Below the pieces are notes generated by a model. The model did not search any database and was not told the origin of the DNA. It saw only the letters and a list, made by a program, of their open reading frames with translations. Below, in pieces: positions 1 to 8,809 of a DNA stretch of 64,000 nucleotides. The stretch lies in NCBI RefSeq assembly GCF_001524445.2, contig NZ_CP013418.1:496001-560000 (forward strand), in the 5' to 3' direction. Source of the DNA: Burkholderia savannae. GTDB lineage: Bacteria; Pseudomonadota; Gammaproteobacteria; Burkholderiales; Burkholderiaceae. The translations under genes were made by a program, and so were the position numbers. Each line of letters begins with the position of its first letter. Position 1 is the stretch's first letter.

Positions 1-215
1 TCGTCGCGGGGTTCTGGCTGTGGAAGGTCGCGTCGATGGACGAGGCGCTCGAATGGGTGAAGCGCTGCCCGAATCCGATGGAAGGCGATTCGGAGATCGA
101 GATCCGGCCGTTGTTCGACATGGACGACTTCGGCGCGGAGATGACGCCCGAGCTGCGGGAGCGGGAGGAACGGTTGCGCGACGAGATCGACGCGCGGGGG
201 AAGGGGGCGCGCTGA
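1..215 (+). CDS. YCII-related (DGPF/YciI-type) protein, C-terminal part
   Basis: The reading frame is already open at position 3 and ends at a TGA at 213-215, giving 70 residues of a C-terminus; the start lies outside the window. The run FWLWKVASMDEALEWVKRCP followed by a negative patch and a 'pre-LRE-REE-LR' helix is what I know from the end of YCII-related proteins often encoded beside ECF sigma factors. These are small alpha-beta proteins of about 130 residues whose reaction is not established. The gene is read toward the scarred region at 540-1221, so it may have lost a downstream partner. Family call is from recognition of the tail only. Confidence 0.72.
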   Translation, partial: VAGFWLWKVASMDEALEWVKRCPNPMEGDSEIEIRPLFDMDDFGAEMTPELREREERLRDEIDARGKGAR

Positions 216-539
216 CGCGGCGTCCGCGTCCGCGTCCGCGTTCGCGCCGCCGCTGTCGCCGCCATCGCCATCGGTCGCTCGCCGTTCGGGGCGCTTGGGC
301 GCGGGCCGCCCCATGGGCTCGGCGTGTCTCGGCGCCGACGATGGGCGCGGCGCAATGGGCGCGGCGCGACTGAGCGCCCGGCGCGGCGCGCTCCGCGCGT
401 CGCCCGACGCGCGCGGTCCGACGCGGCGAGGAGCGTATCAGGCCGGCCCGAGAAACGGGTTCGGCTTGAATGGCTCGTCAGGCCGCCATTCGTGCGTCGG
501 CGGAGTCGGCCGGAACGCATGCTCTTGCAGCGCGGATTG
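216..539. other. Spacer without a convincing gene
   Basis: About 320 bases with very high G+C. It holds a short run of the hexanucleotide cgtccg (about 218-245) and several near copies of 'gggcgcggcg'. Open frames here are GC-driven and encode Arg/Ala-rich nonsense. I see no terminator or promoter I would defend. Confidence 0.5.
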
Positions 540-756
540 TCATGCGACTTCTTCGAACGCGCCCGTGCGCACCTCGCCGTCGCGCAGGTAGCGGGCCATC
601 AGCATGCCGCCGGGCGTGGCCGTCGAGTGCGCGAGAGTGAAGGCGCACGCGAGCGCATCGTCGCCGAACAAGCGCTTGCCGCGCCCAAGCATGACCGGAT
701 AGATCAGCAGCCGCAGCTCGTCCACCAGGCCGGCTGCGAGCAACTGGCGCACCTCC
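540..756 (-). pseudogene. Dihydrofolate reductase / RibD-C-like protein, C-terminal remnant
   Basis: The minus-strand frame starting near 756 reads EVRQLLAAGLVDELRLLIYP, then a 'VMLGRGKRLF' segment and ends in GAFEEVA before TGA at 540. This is the last third (about 71 residues) of the dihydrofolate reductase-like family related to the RibD C-terminal domain, normally about 180-200 residues. The nucleotide-binding N-terminal part is missing; instead the DNA runs straight into an amino-acid permease remnant in another frame. A GTG at 752 could start translation, but no Shine-Dalgarno sequence is seen. I read it as a dead fragment left by a deletion. Confidence 0.75.
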
Positions 757-1221
757 CGACACGGTGACGCCGAACGCGTTGGCGGCCGCGACGATCGCGA
801 TCAGCACGGCGGCCGACGCGATCACCGTCGCGTGCCCGCCGCCCGTGACGGCGGCGACGTACGCGCCGCCGAACATCGCGGCGGCGGGCGCGCCGGCCGG
901 CACCGCGAAATAGAAGCACCAGCCGACGACGGCCGCCGCTTTCGGGCCGAACGCGTTGCGCACGTAGGTCGACACGCCGCCCGCGTCCGGATAGCGGGCG
1001 CCGAGCGCGGCGAAGGTCGCGGCGAGCGGAATCGACAGCACGACGAGCGCCGCCCACGCGACGAGCGACGCGGGGCCCGCGACTTCGGCCGCGAGCGCGG
1101 GCAGCGCGATCACGCCGGTGCCGAGCACGGCGCCGACGTAGAGCGCCGTGCCCTGGAGGATCGTCAGCGAGCCGGCATGGTGCGGCGCGGCCGTGGCGCC
1201 GCGCTCGACGGGGGCGTTCAT
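757..1221 (-). pseudogene. APC-family amino-acid permease, N-terminal remnant
   Basis: Starts with ATG at 1221 behind AGGAGA, and encodes a typical APC permease N-terminus: a short cytoplasmic segment, then the helix 'GTALYVGAVLGTGVIALPAL', a second helix around residues 50-72 and a third around 90-120. Family members have about 430-450 residues and 12 helices, whereas recognisable sequence here stops after about 155 residues at 'NAFGVTVSG'. The frame then runs into unrelated antisense-like sequence over the reductase remnant. Good ribosome site and clean 5' end show the 5' side is original; the 3' side was deleted. Confidence 0.8.
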
Positions 1222-1601
1222 CTATCCGGTCTCCTGGTGGGCGTGTTCGACTGTGCGCGCGTGCGCGCGCGGCGGCCGGGCGGCGCGCGACGCGTAACGG
1301 GAGCGGCGATGATGGTGGATGGCGGCGGCTTCGGCGTGCGGGCGTTTAGCAGTTTGTCGCGGCCGGCGTGGATTGTTTCGAAACGAGATGAGGAAGCGGG
1401 GCGCTTGCTTGAGGCGGCGGACCGCGTTCGGCGGAATGAAGCGGCCCGCGTCGCCGAGTCTCCGGTTCGCCGCGTCTACAATTCACCGACTTGCCGACTT
1501 GCCGACTTGCCGACTTGCCGACTTGCCGGTTCGGTTCGGTTCGATTCGGCGCGGAAAGACGGGCCGGGGCGCCTCTGATCCCGCCTGTCCGCCGCGAACG
1601 C
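1222..1601. other. Spacer with an 8-bp tandem repeat
   Basis: About 380 bases between the permease remnant and the small hypothetical gene at 1602-1895. Five perfect copies of ccgacttg occupy 1486-1525 and run directly into cggttcggttcgg repeats (to about 1545). No gene is convincing. The 3' ends around it make a terminator plausible but I do not see one. Confidence 0.55.
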
Positions 1602-1895
1602 TTATTGCGGAATCACGAACGCCTGATGGAACACGATGCCGTTCGGCGTGCTCGGCGCGGTGAAGGAGAACGGCCTCTCGATCTTGCCGACGACGACGGT
1701 TCCCTTGAACGTGGCCGGGCCGCCCCAGTTGACGCCGACGATCATCAGCGTGTTGAGGCCGTCGGCGAGATACGGCGTCAGGTCGACCTGGTCGGAGAAG
1801 GTGGGATTGCCCTCGGTCTTCCTGTCGTAGACGACCAGGCCGTTGACGGTCGCGAAAATCTCGTTGTCCGCGTTGGTGACGTATAGCGTGGCCAT
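1602..1895 (-). CDS. Small beta-rich hypothetical protein (97 aa)
   Basis: I do not recognise the family with certainty. The ATG at 1895 follows a strong GGAGG site at about 1906-1910, which decides this start over longer upstream frames. The protein has no signal peptide, no membrane segment and no cysteine. It alternates short hydrophobic and polar runs (for example 'LYVTNADNEIFATVNG' at the start and 'NTLMIVGVNWGGPA' in the middle), suggesting an all-beta fold like a jelly roll or small lectin. 'LTPYLADGLNTL' recalls the carbohydrate-binding type of beta sandwich, but that is only an impression. It is transcribed alone; the upstream spacer is AT-richer around 2060-2100, where a promoter could sit. 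Confidence 0.7.
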   Translation of the reverse strand: MATLYVTNADNEIFATVNGLVVYDRKTEGNPTFSDQVDLTPYLADGLNTLMIVGVNWGGPATFKGTVVVGKIERPFSFTAPSTPNGIVFHQAFVIPQ

Positions 1896-2272
1896 GGCGA
1901 AACCTCCGGAGTGGATGCGCTTGGATGAGGGACGATCGGCGGTCGGCTGAAGCGGCGGACGAGCAGCCCATCCGCCGGAGCGGCCGCACCGGCCGGATCG
2001 GCTCGGGCGGCGGACGCGCCCGTCGCGGGATGCGGCGAGTGTGCAGGCGTCACCCGTCATCGATTATTCGAGCGGGGCTTGAAAATAACTACCGACCAGT
2101 TCTGGTAGGCGGCTCGCCGGGCGTGAGTCCGGATCGAGCCGATTGCGAGCCGGTTGCGAGTGGGTTGCGAGCCGATCGTGAGCCGATTTCGGCTCGATCG
2201 TGAGTCAATCGTGATTTGATCGCGAGCCACGAGCCGCGAGCTGTCATTGCCTCCGCCGCGCGGCCGCCCGCG
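1896..2272. promoter_or_regulatory. Upstream region of the 97-aa gene, with a degenerate repeat
   Basis: About 375 bases. The segment 2060-2110 is locally AT-rich and contains ACCAG-TT-CTGGT (a 12-bp inverted repeat near 2096-2108) that could be a regulator site for the leftward gene. From about 2130 to 2240 the sequence is a degenerate repeat of 'gattgcgagccg / gatcgtgagccg'. The promoter assignment is a guess. Confidence 0.3.
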
Positions 2273-5200
2273 TCATCGATGCCGCGCGAGCCTCGCGCGG
2301 GCGTCGTCCCGCTCGACGGCGTCGAGCTCGGGCGCGAAGACGAACTGCCCGCCGACGAGCGACGCGACCGGCACGCCGTCGCGGAACAGGACCCGGTTGC
2401 CCGCGAGCGCGGGCACGCGGTCGCCCGGCAGCAGCGTGCCCGTCAGGTTGAGCGGATCGGCGCCGCTCACGCACTGCATCAGGCCCTCGGCCGGGCGGCG
2501 GCGCAGGTCGCGCAGGATCGGGATCGCGTCGGGCAGCGCGAACTGCTCGCCCGCGAGCCCCGCGACGAAGCGGCCGCCGCGAATCTCGCCGCGCGCCTCG
2601 AGCCGCCGGTAGACGGGCAGCAGCTCGCGCCAGCTCGGCATCCATCCGGCTTCGCATGCGAGGATTCGCCAGAACACGACGCCGTAGCGGCGCAACAGCG
2701 TCCGCGCGACGTGCTCGAGCGCGGCGGGCGCGATCGCACGACGGCCGGACGGAGGCGGCGACGCGCGCATCGCGCGCTCGACGCGGGCGTCGGCAGGCGC
2801 GGCGGCGTGTTGCGCGTCGCCGGCGCGAGCGAGGCCGTTGCCGGCACGTCGTCCGTCTTCGCCGCGTTCGCCGTCTTCGCCGTCTTCGCCGGACGGGTCG
2901 CCTTCGCCAAATGCGCGGCGTTCGCCGCCGTCGCCGATTTCGTCGAAATCGGCGCGCGTGAGCGGCAGCCGCTGCACGAGCGCCCAGCGCCCCGCGTCGT
3001 CCATGCCGCCGATCAGCGCGCCGCCGCGTCGCGCGCGCGACGGCCGGTGCGTGCCGCGCTGCGCGGCCGGCCTGATCAGCGCGCGCAGGCCCGCGAAGCT
3101 GTCCGCGTTGACGAGCCCCGCCGCGACGAGCTCGCCGAGCGCGCGCTCGAGCTCGACGGGCAACAGGCGCGCGTGCGCGGCGAGCTCGTCGAAGAACATC
3201 GCGCCGTACGCGGCGAGCGTCGCGCGCACGCGCTCGGCGCGCGCGGACAGCGCCGGCTGCGCGGCCGGATCGCGCAGCGCCTGCCAGAGCGCGAGCTCGC
3301 GGCGCGGCAGCAGCACGACGGGCGTCGTCTTCACGGGCGCGCTCGCGGCTTTCGCCGGCGCGCCGAGCCGCGCCCACGCGAGCTTGCCGGCGCGGCACGG
3401 CTCGTCGAGGCCGCCCGTCACGTAATCGGCGAGCCGCGCGGGCAGCAGCTCGTCTTCCCACGCGCTCGCGGCGGCCTCGAAGCCTTCGAGCTGATGGGCG
3501 ACCGACGCGAGCGCGTCGTTGCCCATGCCGCGCGTGTCGGGCGCGACGCGCTGCCAGTGGAACAGGAAGCGCATGAAGTCCGCGAGCTCGACGGGCTCGA
3601 TCTCGCGCCGCAGGCGCTTCACGGTGTACCGGTGGATGCGCGCGAGCAGGTGCCGCTCGCACCATTCGTCGTCGCGCGCGCCCGGCGTGAAGCGGCCGCG
3701 CAGCACGTAGCCTTCGCGCTCGAGCGCGGCGAGCGCGATCGCGACCGACGACGCGGGCAGCGCGAGCGGCGCCGCGTGCGCGTCGGCCGAGAGCGGCCCG
3801 AAGCCCGTGAGCCGCGCGCGAATCACGTCGACGAGCGCCGCGTCGGGCTCCCACGGCGCGTCGAAGCCGGCCGGCGGCTCGAGCGGCGGATCGAGCGGGG
3901 CGTTCGCGCCGTACAGCGCCCGCATGCACGCGACGCGCTCGGCGGGAAGCCACAGTCCGCGGCCGTTCGCGAGCGCGAGCCGGGCCGCGCGCTTGCCGGC
4001 CGCGAGCCGCTCGACGCACGCGCGCCAGCCGTCGTGCGCTTCGATCTCGTCGTCGGACACGCACGCGAGGCCGACGAGCGCATCGTGCATTTCGTCGGGC
4101 TCGCGCACGAGCGGCCACGCTTCGCCGCGCACCGAGTCGATCGCGCCCGCGTCGAGCGCGCCGAGATCGTCGGCCGCTTCCGGATCGCTCCAGCGCCGCG
4201 CGAGCACCGCCTGCGTGCGGCGCTCCTCGAGCGGCGCGTCGTCGAGGAACGCGTACGGCTTCGCGTTCAGGATCTCGGCCGCGAGCGGCGACGGCGCGGG
4301 CAGATCGCGTGCGACGAGCGCGACGTCGCCCGACTCGATCCGCCGCAGCAGCGCGAGCCAGCCTTCGGTGTCCATCGCGTCGTGCAGGCAATCGTCGAGC
4401 GTCTGGTCGACGAGCGGATGCCGCGGCACCTCGCGCTCGCCGACGATGTTCTCCGCGCACGCGACCTGATCGGGGAACACGGTCGCGAGCAGATCGTCGC
4501 TCTTCATTCGCTGCAGTTGCGGGGCGACCTTGCGGCCGCCCGCGAAGCGCGGCAGCGCGAGCGACGTCGTCGCGTTCCAGCGCCAGCGCGCGTTGAAGAG
4601 CGGCGCGTCGAGGAGCGCCTGGATCAGCACGTGCTCGGCGCTCGCCGCGCGCAGATAGCGCCAGACTTCGTCGAGCGCGAAGCTGTGCGCGTGCGACAGC
4701 GACAGGATCAGCGCGTCGTCGGTCGCCGCCGCCTGCAGCTCGAAGTTGAACGTGCGGCAGAAGCGCTTGCGCAGTGCGAGGCCCCACGCGCGGTTGATCC
4801 GGCTGCCGTTCGGCGAATGGATCACGAGCTGCATGCCGCCCGATTCGTCGAAGAAGCGCTCCATCACGAGCGTGTCCTGCGTCGGCAGCGCGCCGAGCGC
4901 CGCGCGGGCGCGCGCGAGATAGTCGGCGATCTGCCGCGCGGCTTCGGCGTCGACGCCGAGCTCGCCGGTCAGCCACGCGAGCACGGGCGCGAGACGGCGC
5001 GGCTCGGCGGCGGCGTCGGATGCGGCGGTTTCGGTTGCGGCAGATGCGCTTGCGGCAGATTCGGCTGCGGCAGATTCGGTTGCGGTGACGGCGATCGCGA
5101 CGGTTTCGGCGTGCGTCGCGGCGCGCGGCGATGCGGCGGCGGCAGCGGGGCGCGCCGCGACGCGACGGCCGCGCGGCGCGGCGATATTTCTCGTTGCATC

Positions 5201-7180
5201 TTTATCTGCCTCTGCCTCTGCTCCCGTTCCCGTTCCCGTTCCCGCTCCCGTTCCCGCTCCCGCTCCCGTTCCCGTTCCCGCTCCCGCTCCCGCTCCCGCT
5301 CCCGCATTCGCATTCGCGTTCGCGTTCGCACCCGAGTTCGCCTCAGCTCCCGCCCGAGCGGCATCCGCATCGCGTCGCGCGAGCAGCGCGTCGACGTGCG
5401 CGCGCAGCCGCGCGACGCCCGCCGACAGCTCGTCGCTGCGCGCGGGCGCCTCGCCGATCCAGAACGGGATGTTCGGCGCCTGCCCGTGCGCATCCTCGAC
5501 GCGCACGCGCCCCGTCTCGATCCGGATGATCCGGTACGACTGGTTGCCGAGCTGGAACACGTCGCCCGCGAGGCTTTCGACCGCGAAATCCTCGTTGACG
5601 GTGCCGATGTTCACGCCCTGCGGCTCGAGCAGCACCGCGTAGTCGGCGTTGTCGGGAATCGTGCCGCCCGAGGTGACCGCCGCGATGCGCGCATTGCGCC
5701 GCCCGCGCACCGTGTGCGAGACGACGTCGCGATGCAGATACGCGGCGCGCGCGCCGCGCCGGGTCGTGAAGCCTTCGGCTAGCATCTTCAGCACGTCGTC
5801 GAACTGCTCGCGCGCGAGCGTCGCGTACGGCGCGGCCCGCGTCACGCAGCGGTAGAGCGCGTCCTCGTCCCATTCGCGGCACGCGACTTCGGCGACGAGC
5901 TGCTGCGCGAGCACGTCGAGCGGCGCGTGCGGGATGCGCAGCACGTCGAGCTCGCCGCGCCGCACGCAATCGAGGAGCGCCGCGCATTCGACGAGCTCGT
6001 CGCGCGACAGCGGAAAGAGCCGCCCCTTCGGCACGCCGCCGACCCGGTGCCCGGAGCGGCCCACGCGCTGCAAGAACGGCGCGATGCCGCGCGGCGAGCC
6101 GAGCTGGCAGACGAGGTCGACGTCGCCGATGTCGATCCCGAGCTCGAGCGACGCCGTCGCGACGAGCAGCTTCAGCTTGCCGTGCTTCAGGCGCTGCTCG
6201 GCGTCGAAGCGGTGCTCCTTCGCGAGGCTGCCGTGGTGCGCGGCGATCGCGTCCGCGCCGAGGCGCTCGGCGAGATGGCGCGCGGCGCGCTCGGCCATCC
6301 GGCGCGTGTTGACGAACACGAGCGTCGTGCGGTGCGCGGCCGCGAGCTCGGCGATGCGGTCGTAAATGCGCTCCCAGACATCGTTCGCCATCACCGGGCC
6401 GAGCGGCACCGGCGGCAATTCGAGCGCGAGATCGCGCGTGCGCGTGTGGCCCGTGTCGACGATCGCGCAATCGGGCGGCGCGTCGTCGCGGCCGCCGACG
6501 AGAAAGCGCGCGACCGCCTCGACGGGCTTTTGCGTCGCGGACAGCCCGATGCGCGGCAGCTTGCGGCCGGCGAGCGCGTCGAGCCGCTCAAGCGACAGCG
6601 CGAGATGGCTGCCGCGCTTGTTGTTGGCGAGCGCGTGAATTTCGTCGACGATCACGGTGCGCGTGCTCGCGAGCATGCGCCGGCCCGATTCGGACGACAG
6701 CAGCACGTACAGCGATTCCGGGGTCGTGACGAGAATGTGCGGCGCGTGCTTGCGATGCGCGACGCGCTCGGCCTGCGACGTGTCGCCGGTGCGGACCGCG
6801 GTGCGGATCTGCGGCGCGGGCAGCCCGCGCCGCGCGATCTCGGCGGCGATGCCGGCGAGCGGCGCCTCGAGGTTCACGTGGATGTCGTTGGACAGCGCCT
6901 TCAGCGGCGACACGTAGACGACGAGCGTTTCGTCCGGCAGCGCGCCGCCGTGCGCGAGCGCGTCGCGCACGAGATCGTCGAGCGCGGACAGGAACGCGGT
7001 GAGGGTCTTGCCGGAGCCGGTCGGCGCGGCGACGAGCGTCGAGCGGCCGGCCTTGATGTGCGGCCACGCGAGCGCCTGCGCGCCGGTGGGCGCGGCGAAC
7101 GTATCGGAGAACCACGCGGCGACGACGGGATGGAACGCGTCGAGCGCGCGGGCGGCGGGGCGGGTGGTGGTGACGTCCAT
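2273..7180 (-). CDS. lhr: Lhr-type ATP-dependent DNA helicase, very long form
   Basis: A superfamily 2 helicase of 1635 residues, slightly longer than the roughly 1540 of the E. coli Lhr protein. Visible motifs: Walker A AAPTGSGKT (about 51-59), DEIH box (179-182), SATQ (about 214-217), and in the second RecA domain 'QRVGRSGHR'. Then follow the winged-helix and Lhr-specific C-terminal modules ending with 'VFAPELD'. Lhr acts in DNA damage tolerance as a 3'-5' translocase. Two regions are unlike the family: a Gly-Ala/Gly-Thr low-complexity linker at about residues 615-655 made by a DNA hexanucleotide repeat, and a Gly/Asp/Glu-rich stretch before the last 200 residues. I chose ATG at 7180 (MDVTTTRPAA) because the frame upstream only translates short tandem repeats. 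No strong ribosome site is seen there. Confidence 0.93.
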   Translation of the reverse strand: MDVTTTRPAARALDAFHPVVAAWFSDTFAAPTGAQALAWPHIKAGRSTLVAAPTGSGKTLTAFLSALDDLVRDALAHGGALPDETLVVYVSPLKALSNDIHVNLEAPLAGIAAEIARRGLPAPQIRTAVRTGDTSQAERVAHRKHAPHILVTTPESLYVLLSSESGRRMLASTRTVIVDEIHALANNKRGSHLALSLERLDALAGRKLPRIGLSATQKPVEAVARFLVGGRDDAPPDCAIVDTGHTRTRDLALELPPVPLGPVMANDVWERIYDRIAELAAAHRTTLVFVNTRRMAERAARHLAERLGADAIAAHHGSLAKEHRFDAEQRLKHGKLKLLVATASLELGIDIGDVDLVCQLGSPRGIAPFLQRVGRSGHRVGGVPKGRLFPLSRDELVECAALLDCVRRGELDVLRIPHAPLDVLAQQLVAEVACREWDEDALYRCVTRAAPYATLAREQFDDVLKMLAEGFTTRRGARAAYLHRDVVSHTVRGRRNARIAAVTSGGTIPDNADYAVLLEPQGVNIGTVNEDFAVESLAGDVFQLGNQSYRIIRIETGRVRVEDAHGQAPNIPFWIGEAPARSDELSAGVARLRAHVDALLARRDADAARAGAEANSGANANANANAGAGAGAGAGTGTGAGAGTGAGTGTGTGAEAEADKDATRNIAAPRGRRVAARPAAAAASPRAATHAETVAIAVTATESAAAESAASASAATETAASDAAAEPRRLAPVLAWLTGELGVDAEAARQIADYLARARAALGALPTQDTLVMERFFDESGGMQLVIHSPNGSRINRAWGLALRKRFCRTFNFELQAAATDDALILSLSHAHSFALDEVWRYLRAASAEHVLIQALLDAPLFNARWRWNATTSLALPRFAGGRKVAPQLQRMKSDDLLATVFPDQVACAENIVGEREVPRHPLVDQTLDDCLHDAMDTEGWLALLRRIESGDVALVARDLPAPSPLAAEILNAKPYAFLDDAPLEERRTQAVLARRWSDPEAADDLGALDAGAIDSVRGEAWPLVREPDEMHDALVGLACVSDDEIEAHDGWRACVERLAAGKRAARLALANGRGLWLPAERVACMRALYGANAPLDPPLEPPAGFDAPWEPDAALVDVIRARLTGFGPLSADAHAAPLALPASSVAIALAALEREGYVLRGRFTPGARDDEWCERHLLARIHRYTVKRLRREIEPVELADFMRFLFHWQRVAPDTRGMGNDALASVAHQLEGFEAAASAWEDELLPARLADYVTGGLDEPCRAGKLAWARLGAPAKAASAPVKTTPVVLLPRRELALWQALRDPAAQPALSARAERVRATLAAYGAMFFDELAAHARLLPVELERALGELVAAGLVNADSFAGLRALIRPAAQRGTHRPSRARRGGALIGGMDDAGRWALVQRLPLTRADFDEIGDGGERRAFGEGDPSGEDGEDGERGEDGRRAGNGLARAGDAQHAAAPADARVERAMRASPPPSGRRAIAPAALEHVARTLLRRYGVVFWRILACEAGWMPSWRELLPVYRRLEARGEIRGGRFVAGLAGEQFALPDAIPILRDLRRRPAEGLMQCVSGADPLNLTGTLLPGDRVPALAGNRVLFRDGVPVASLVGGQFVFAPELDAVERDDARARLARHR
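5212..5335 (-). repeat. Coding hexanucleotide repeat inside lhr
   Basis: About 20 units of the hexamer cccgtt/cccgct run without interruption and then blend into gcattcgcgttcgc units. Read on the coding strand this is alternating Gly-Ala and Gly-Thr codons. Because a unit is two codons, gain or loss changes linker length but never the frame. The repeat separates the helicase core from the C-terminal half. Confidence 0.9.
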
Positions 7181-7715
7181 CGGAACCGTAGGTGGGGGCG
7201 GGCGCGGGCGGCGCAAGGCGGGGCCCGGCCGGATAGTGTGCCAGACGCGCGGGCGGATTGCAGGCGATCGGCGGGCGGGGACGTGGTGCGTTGCGGCGGG
7301 CGGCGCGGGGCGTGAGCCGGCCGCGGGAAGCGTGGGCGGCTCATGAATGCGACTAACGGTGGGGTTGTGTTGCGCCGAGGGCGGGGCGATCGTGCCTACA
7401 GAACGCAGAACGCAGAACGCAGAACGCAGAACGCAGAACGCAGAACGCAGGGCGCAGAACGCGGGCATGCGACATGCGACATGCGACATGCGACATGCGA
7501 CATGCGACATGCGACATGCGACATGCCCGCGGAGATCATGCGCCGAACGAAAATGGTTCCGAAGGCGTGGACGTTATTCGCCTCGCGTCGCCGATGGCTT
7601 GTCGGCATCAGGGCTGGCGACGCGCTCGTTGGCCGAACTCGGTGATGCTTCGGGCAACGACTTCGGCTGCACTTTCGGTGGCGACTCCAGCGGCAACTCC
7701 AGCGGCAACTCCAGC
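7181..7715. repeat. Spacer with two adjoining 7-bp tandem repeat arrays
   Basis: No gene seen. The array cagaacg begins at 7399 with seven perfect copies to 7447, then one variant and one further copy to 7461. Directly after it, catgcga is repeated eight times at 7466-7521. Further on (about 7680-7715) are three copies of 'cggcaactccag'. The two 7-mer arrays share the same period although their units differ, which argues for a common slippage process. Confidence 0.85.
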
Positions 7716-7750
7716 GGCGCGCGATCGCCGTAGCACGGCGATCGCGCGCC
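7716..7750 (-). terminator. Perfect 15-bp inverted repeat, likely transcription end
   Basis: ggcgcgcgatcgccg, a 5-base loop tagca, and the exact complement cggcgatcgcgcgcc. It begins 14 bases after the stop of the leftward membrane gene at 7765, the right place for an end-of-transcript hairpin, but no T-run follows on that strand. Confidence 0.55.
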
Positions 7751-7764
7751 TGCGCCGACGATCG

Positions 7765-8289
7765 TCAGAACAGCCAGTTCTTCAGCGTGCCGACCGGGTC
7801 CGTGAGCAGTCTCCCCGGATCGATGACGAGGAGCTGGAGCGTCTCGATCGAGTGCGGAATGACCACGATCGAATAGGCGATGCGCGCCGCGACGAGCGCC
7901 GCCGTCACCTGTGCCGCGCGCGCCCAGAATCGGCGGCCGGTGCGGGCGATGTGCCGCCTGGCCGCGCGCCAGACGCCGACGACCCACCAGACGTTGAGGA
8001 GCGACAGCGCGACGTCGGCGAGCACCACCGGCGGGACGGCCGCCAGCGCGCTTGCGATCGCGTCGTTGTCTCCCGGTCCCTGTCCTTCGCCGAGCCGTTC
8101 GAACACTCGGGTCATCAGCACCTGGCTGCAGATCGTCCGCAGCGCGTAGATCGGCGATTGATTCAGCCAGAAGGCGATGCCGAGCGAGTAGTCGCCGCGC
8201 CAGTGCCGGACGATCCAGCGAAGCGGGCCGAAGCTCGGCAGCGGGCGTGCGGCGGATGAAGGCGGAGGCGTCGTGATGTCGTCGGTCAT
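7765..8289 (-). CDS. Putative membrane protein (174 aa)
   Basis: I do not recognise a named family. The ATG at 8289 gives MTDDITTPPP, a proline-rich cytoplasmic start, then a segment with Trp/Arg ('RWIVRHWRGDYSLG') and at least three hydrophobic helices: around residues 40-60, 85-110 and 125-150. It ends 'GTLKNWLF'. A longer frame upstream exists, but that part translates GC-rich repeats and lacks a ribosome site, so I take the shorter start. Similar proteins are common, uncharacterised inner-membrane proteins in proteobacteria. It stands alone, with a hairpin just beyond its stop. Confidence 0.7.
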   Translation of the reverse strand: MTDDITTPPPSSAARPLPSFGPLRWIVRHWRGDYSLGIAFWLNQSPIYALRTICSQVLMTRVFERLGEGQGPGDNDAIASALAAVPPVVLADVALSLLNVWWVVGVWRAARRHIARTGRRFWARAAQVTAALVAARIAYSIVVIPHSIETLQLLVIDPGRLLTDPVGTLKNWLF

Positions 8290-8809
8290 GTTCTTGTGCG
8301 TTGTGTCAGGAACGATCCGGCCTGATCGTCGAAGGGCGCGGCGAGGCCGCGTTCGCCATTCTACCCGCGGCCGCGGCGCGGCCCGGACGCATGCCGGGAG
8401 CAGTGTCGATCGGCGGCCGGTTTGCCGATCGTCGGTGGAACGGCTGCCGGCCGAGCCGGCGCCGGTCGGCCGCGCGGGCGTCGATCGAGCGATCGCTTGC
8501 CGGCCAATCGTCGGGCGGGCGATTGCTGGCCGAACGATCGTCGGCCAGGCGGTCAGGATCGAACGGATGCCGGCCGGGCGATTGCCGGGCGAGCAATTGC
8601 TGGTCGAGCGATCGGCGATCGAGCGATTGCCTTCGAGCGCACGTCGAGCGGGCGCGTCGGTCATGCGATTGACGTTCGAGTCATCATCGCCGTCATCCGT
8701 CATCCGTCATCCGTTATCTGTCATCCGGCGTCCGGCGTCCGGCGTCTGGCGTCCGGCATTCGGCATTGGCATTCGGCGTCTGGCATTCGGTATCCGTCGA
8801 CGGGCGGCG
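8290..8809. repeat. Spacer rich in short degenerate repeats
   Basis: About 520 bases, no gene. Positions 8450-8640 contain many scattered 'gatcg / cgattgc / ggccg' words. At about 8692-8725 there are several copies of gtcatcc, followed by ggcgtcc/ggcattc copies to about 8790. The latter looks like one 7-bp array drifting from one unit to another. Confidence 0.6.

Noticed and set aside
478..1221. A 247-residue fusion protein from the continuous minus-strand frame
   Set aside because: After residue 155 the frame is not that of the reductase remnant; it translates a shifted frame and so is not a real fusion.
2093..2112. ctaccgaccagttctggtag as a LuxR-type quorum-sensing box
   Set aside because: Only the outer 5 bases and a central ccag/ctgg are symmetrical; spacing does not fit the CTG-N10-CAG pattern.
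2216..5782. A 1188-codon frame on the plus strand opposite lhr
   Set aside because: It is the GC-driven antisense frame of a clearly conserved helicase; its composition is Arg/Ala/Glu-rich with no motif or ribosome site.
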